A stretch of DNA of 64,000 bases from Palaemon carinicauda (Eukaryota > Arthropoda > Malacostraca > Decapoda > Palaemonidae), in the NCBI RefSeq assembly GCF_036898095.1, contig NC_090731.1, positions 137,005,845 through 137,069,844 on the forward strand. The letters run 5' to 3'. A program made the position numbers and the translations under genes. The notes beneath the pieces are model-generated. The model saw nothing but the letters and a program-made list of their open reading frames with translations. It had not been told where the DNA came from and did no database searches. Positions within the stretch are counted from its first letter, which is position 1. Every line of letters begins with the position of its first letter. Of this stretch, positions 60,230 through 64,000 are shown in pieces.

Positions 60230-62555
60230 AGACAAAGATGCCATCGATTTCTCTGAGGAATCTGACGAATTGAGGACACACGGCACTGAAATCTCTCTTG
60301 AAATCTAAAATGAAACTGATGAACTAGGAAAGAATACGATGAAATCTCGAAGGAAATTGACGAACTAAGGAAGCTGGAAGATGAAATATCAAAGGAAACC
60401 GAAAACTAAAGAACTGGAAAAACTAGAATAGACTGAAGAGAACAGCAACGAAGAGCCTTTAAACGATGACGTAAAATAGCCTTTAATGCTAGAGTTAAGT
60501 CACCTTAAAATAGAGGTAAAAAAAAAGCCCCTAATACGAGAAATAAGGCACCTCAAAATAGAAGTAAAATACCCCTTAATGCTAGAAATAAGGCACATCA
60601 AAATAGAGGTAAAAAAGGCACTAATGCTATAAATAAGGCACATAAAATAGAGGTAAAAGAGCCTCTAATGCTACAAGTAATGGACCTCAAAATCGAGGTC
60701 AAAGAGCCTCTAATGCTATAAATAAGGCACCTAAAAATAGAGGCCAAAGAGCCTCTAATGCTAGAAGTAATAAACCTCAAAATCGAGGTAAAAAAGCCCT
60801 TAATGCTATAAATAAAGCACCTAAAAGGAGAGGTCAAAGAGCCTCTAATGCTAAATGTAATGCACCTCAAAATCGAGGTCAAAAAGCTTATAATGCTATA
60901 AATAAGGCACCTAAAAATAAAGGTTAAAGAGCCTCTAAGGCTAGAAGTAATGCACCTCAAAATCGAGGTCAAAAAGCCCCTAGTGCTATTAATAAGGTAC
61001 CTAAAAATAGAGGTCAAAGAGCCTCTAATGCTACAAGTAATGCACCTCAAAATGGAGGTAAAAAAGCCCCTAGTGCTATATATAAAGCTCCTAAAAATAG
61101 AGGTCAAAAAGCTTCTAATGCTATAAATAAGGCACCTAAAAAGAGAGGTCAAAGAGCCTCTAATGCTAAAAGTAATGCACCTCAAAATGGAGGTCAAAAA
61201 GCTTCTAATGCTATAAATAAGGCACCTAAAAATAGAGATTAAAGAACCTTTAATGCTAGAAGTAATGCACCTCAAAATCGAGGTAAAAAAGCCCCGAGTG
61301 CTATAAATAAGGTACCTAAAAATAGAGGTCAAAGAGCCTCTAATGCTACAAGTAATGCACCTCAAAATGGAGGTAAAAAAGCCCCTAATGCTATATATAA
61401 AGCTTCTAAAAATAGAGGTAAAAAAGCTTCTAATGCTATAAATAGGGCACCTAAAAAGAGAGGTCAAAGAGCCTCTAATGCTAGAAGTAATGCACATCAA
61501 GATCGAGGTAAAAAAGCCGTTAATGCTATAAAAAAGGCACCTAAAAATAGAGGTCAAAGATCCTCTAATGCTAGAAGTAATGCACCTCAAAATCGAGGTC
61601 AAAAAGCCCATGGTGCTATAAATAAGGTACCTAAAATTACAGGTCAAAGAGCCTCTAATGCTACAAGTAATGCACCTCAAAATGGAGGTAAAAAAGCCCC
61701 TAATGTTATATATAAAGCTCCTAAAAGTAGAGGTAAAAAAGCCCCTTAGGCTATACATAAGGCTCCTAAAATAAAGGTCAAAGAGCCTCTAATGCTTGAA
61801 GAAATGCACCTCAAAATCGAGGTAAAAAAGCATCTAATGCTATAAATAAGGCACCTAAATATAGAGGTCAAAGAGCCTCTAATGCTAGAAGTAATGCTCC
61901 TTAAAATCGAGGTCAAAAAGCCCGTAATACTATACATAAGGCTCCTAAAAATAGAGGTAAAAAGCCCCTAATGCTATAAACAATTCCCCTAAAAATAGAT
62001 GTCAAAGAGCCTCTAAGGCTAGAAGTAATGCACCTCAAAATCGAGGTAAAAAAAATCCCCTAATGTTAGAGATAAGACACCTCAAAATGGAGGTAAAAAA
62101 GCCCCTAATGATAGAGATAAGACACCTCAAAATAGAGGTAAAAAGTCAGCTAATGCTAGAGATAAAGCACCTCAAAATAAAGGTAAAAAACCCCTAATGC
62201 TAGAGATAAGGCACCTCAAAATACATGTAAAAAAAGACTCTTAATGCTAGAGATAAAGCACCTTGAAATGCAGGTAAAAAAAACTCTAATGCTAGAGATA
62301 AGGCACCTAAAAATATAGGTAAAAAAGCTCCTAATGTTAGAGACAAGGCAGTTCAAAATATAGGTCAAAATGCCCCTAATGCTAGAGATAAGGCGCCTCA
62401 AAATAATAGCAAAAGCAAAGCCCCTAATGCTAGAGGCTACAGATAAAGCACCTCAAAATCAGAGGTCAAAAAGCCCCTAATGCTAGAGGCTACAGATAAG
62501 GCACCTCAAAATCAGAGGTCAAAAAGCCCCTAATGCTAGAGATAAGTGTTAGAAA
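60230..62555. repeat. 45-bp satellite array with dimeric (90-bp) centre
   Basis: The basic unit resembles GCCCCTAATGCTAGAGATAA + GGCACCTCAAAATAGAGGTA + AAAAA (45 bp). In the centre (about 60640-61990) two unit types alternate: one with CTATAAATAAGGCACCTAAA, one with CTAGAAGTAATGCACCTCAA, giving a 90-bp period. At 60440-60600 and 62040-62555 units are monomeric and more variable. In one plus-strand frame edge units read HLKIEVKKPLMLEIR, and 60230-60440 continues a related coiled-coil-like text (DEISKEIDELRKLEDEISKE) with frame breaks. Because 45 is a multiple of three, long frames also exist on the minus strand (386 aa at 61758-60598), which I regard as incidental. The array resumes at 63635. 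Confidence 0.85.
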
Positions 62556-63533
62556 ATATATTATCACGATCGTTTCTGATCGTTGAATGCGAGGAAACTG
62601 AAGTTTATTCATAAGTTTATGATCGGTATTTGACCACCTTATTTCATCTGAATTGGTTTCCTCCCATTCCCTTGGAATTAAGAAGGAAATGGATACTGTT
62701 TGCTTGTTTTTGCTATTCACAGGGGAACAGCCATACTACGGTTGTTTTGGGTAAATAAAGTTACGACGCAAGGCAGACAAGAAGTGAAAGCAGTGTTGGA
62801 GTGAGGCGTTGAGAGAGTAAATGTCAAGAAACCAACGCTCTCATACTGTTTTTTTTTTTTTTTTTTTTTGTACGTCTTCACGCTGATTATAAATTGGATA
62901 TGTTGTTTAGCCTAATTTCATATAAAGGGATTGTTTTAACATGGAAGAATAAAGCCATCGGCGCCGCCCCGGACGGCAGCTACTGTTGCCGACTATCATT
63001 TGCATACTAAACGTCGAGATCAACCAAGTAGCACCAAGGATGATTTATAAGGTTGGTCATTAATGATAACGATCATCTCAATGTAATTATGTACTCTTAA
63101 CAAGCTAAATGTTGAGTAAAATTTACTTCGGTGTCTTAGCAGTTAGCCTTAAGAAATTCTTGAGTTTTTTCAACTTAGTTTCTTCAAGTGGGTGGAATAC
63201 AATGTTTGTAGCCTTCGAGTTAAACTATGTTTTTTATTCAGTATTGTTTAGTGTGTTGAAACAGCTCCCTGTTACTACCCCCGTTGTTGCATAGTTTTTC
63301 TTCATATTTTTGGCTTTGTGTGTAGTATTCCACCTTATTTTTTTGGTACATTGTCTAATGAAGGTAACTTTTTTGTACTCTCAGGAAATCTTGGTAAACA
63401 GTGGGTTGGGAACATTCGAACAATTAAGGAAGACCATATTAATTCATCGTAATAGAAAGGAGGAAATAAAATTTATTTTAGTATAGCGAATTTTTCTTAT
63501 CCCAACCAACTTAGTTGTCTACCTGTTGGAATA

Positions 63534-63536
<3 letters not shown>
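62556..63536. other. Unique DNA between two parts of the satellite
   Basis: No gene recognised. T run at 62851-62870 and a GC-rich patch at 62955-62995. A 61-aa plus-strand frame at 63109-63294 is hydrophobic and has no known domain. Confidence 0.35.

Positions 63537-63621
<85 letters not shown>
63537..63621 (+). repeat. (TA)n microsatellite
   Basis: About 42 TA units, 14 bases before the satellite resumes. Confidence 0.95.
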
Positions 63622-63625
<4 letters not shown>

Positions 63626-63634
63626 AGTTTTTCC

Positions 63635-64000
63635 AAGAATAAGGCACCTAAAAATAGAGGTCATCTTCTTTGTCTGCATCTTTTCCCACTTTTATGTGGG
63701 GTCGATATTTCTGGCCAGTGTTCTCCATCTACCTCTGTCCCACACTTCATCACCGGTTAATCCCTTTGATCGAAGGTCATAAAGCCCCTAAATCTAAAAA
63801 CGGAGGTAAAAAAAGATCTTAATGCTAGAGATAAGGCACCTCAAAATATAGGTAAAAAAGTCCCCTAAAGCTAAAGATAAGGTACATGGCACCTCAAAAT
63901 CAGAGGTCAAAAAGCCACTAATGCTAGAGATAAGGCACCTTAAAATAGAGGTCATAAAGTCCTTAACGCTAGAGATAAGGCACCTCAAAACGGAGGTCAA
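63635..64000. repeat. 45-bp satellite, second block, running off the window
   Basis: AATAAGGCACCTAAAAATAG and later GCTAGAGATAAGGCACCTCA units of the monomeric type. Interrupted by a 116-bp insertion (63665-63780). The array continues past the window end. Confidence 0.85.
63665..63780. mobile_element. 116-bp insertion in the satellite with 7-bp target duplication
   Basis: The satellite is interrupted at AGGTCAT (63658-63664) and resumes after AGGTCAT (63774-63780). The inserted sequence includes CTTTTCCCACTTTTATGTGG and CATCTACCTCTGTCCCAC. It is unlike the array and has no coding capacity. It may be a short non-autonomous element. Confidence 0.55.

Noticed and set aside
60598..61758. 386-aa minus-strand frame of SIRGSLTSIFRCLIY-like repeats, which could suggest a membrane protein
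   Set aside because: It is produced by a 45-bp satellite whose period is a multiple of three. Other frames on the plus strand are also open over long stretches, and no start, splice or promoter context supports it.

Overview
The window looks like nuclear DNA of a decapod crustacean (a shrimp or prawn is my best guess). The grounds are: many long (TA)n, (CT/GA)n, (CA)n and (AAT)n microsatellites; a dense mix of DIRS-like tyrosine-recombinase retrotransposons, Jockey/CR1-like and RTE-like LINEs, Penelope-like, Gypsy-like and Mutator-like remnants; and a single-exon multi-finger C2H2 gene. The organism is an inference. No bacterial features (operons, ribosome binding sites, CRISPR) are present, and I found no rRNA or credible tRNA gene.

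Layout. 1-3620 (-): the 5' part of a well-preserved DIRS-like element, with an intact 901-aa ORF1 (gag-like) overlapping a pol frame that runs open off the left edge. 3651-5451 (-): the one convincing host gene, a 13-finger C2H2 protein with a splice acceptor just upstream of its ATG and a poly(A) signal downstream. 5895-8535 (-): a second, internally deleted DIRS-like copy with a palindromic right end. 9282-18300 (-): a third, long DIRS-like element. It is recognisable from its gag, reverse transcriptase (RT) start, RNase H and tyrosine recombinase pieces and from matching inverted termini. It has lost its RT core and carries a 600-bp SINE-like insertion and a 1.2-kb insertion.

20716-23767: a Mutator-like (MULE) DNA transposon remnant with degenerate terminal inverted repeats and a transposase C-terminus, invaded by the same SINE-like family. 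24640-32690: three copies of one LINE family (two +, one -) whose 3' tail is shared with the SINE-like repeat, plus a Penelope-like GIY-YIG fragment. 35-39.5 kb: hairpin-forming repeats, an unrecognised 189-aa reading frame and a broken Gypsy-like pol. 44.4-50.6 kb and 58.1-58.45 kb: four RTE-like LINE fragments, one with a LINE tail inserted inside it. 57.3-58.03 kb: a 685-bp foldback palindrome bounded on both sides by (TA)n. 59.2-64 kb: two tandem arrays, one with alternating 102/114-bp units, the other a 45-bp satellite with a 90-bp dimeric centre and older monomeric edges running off the window.

The genes do not form a pathway. The window is essentially one zinc-finger gene in a landscape of nested and decayed transposons. 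The most unusual items are the (TA)n-bounded foldback element, the 45-bp satellite whose edge units keep a coiled-coil-like reading frame, the DIRS ORF1 with a conserved cysteine-rich N-terminus, and the palindromic DIRS termini. All family names come from motif recognition by eye; no database search was run.
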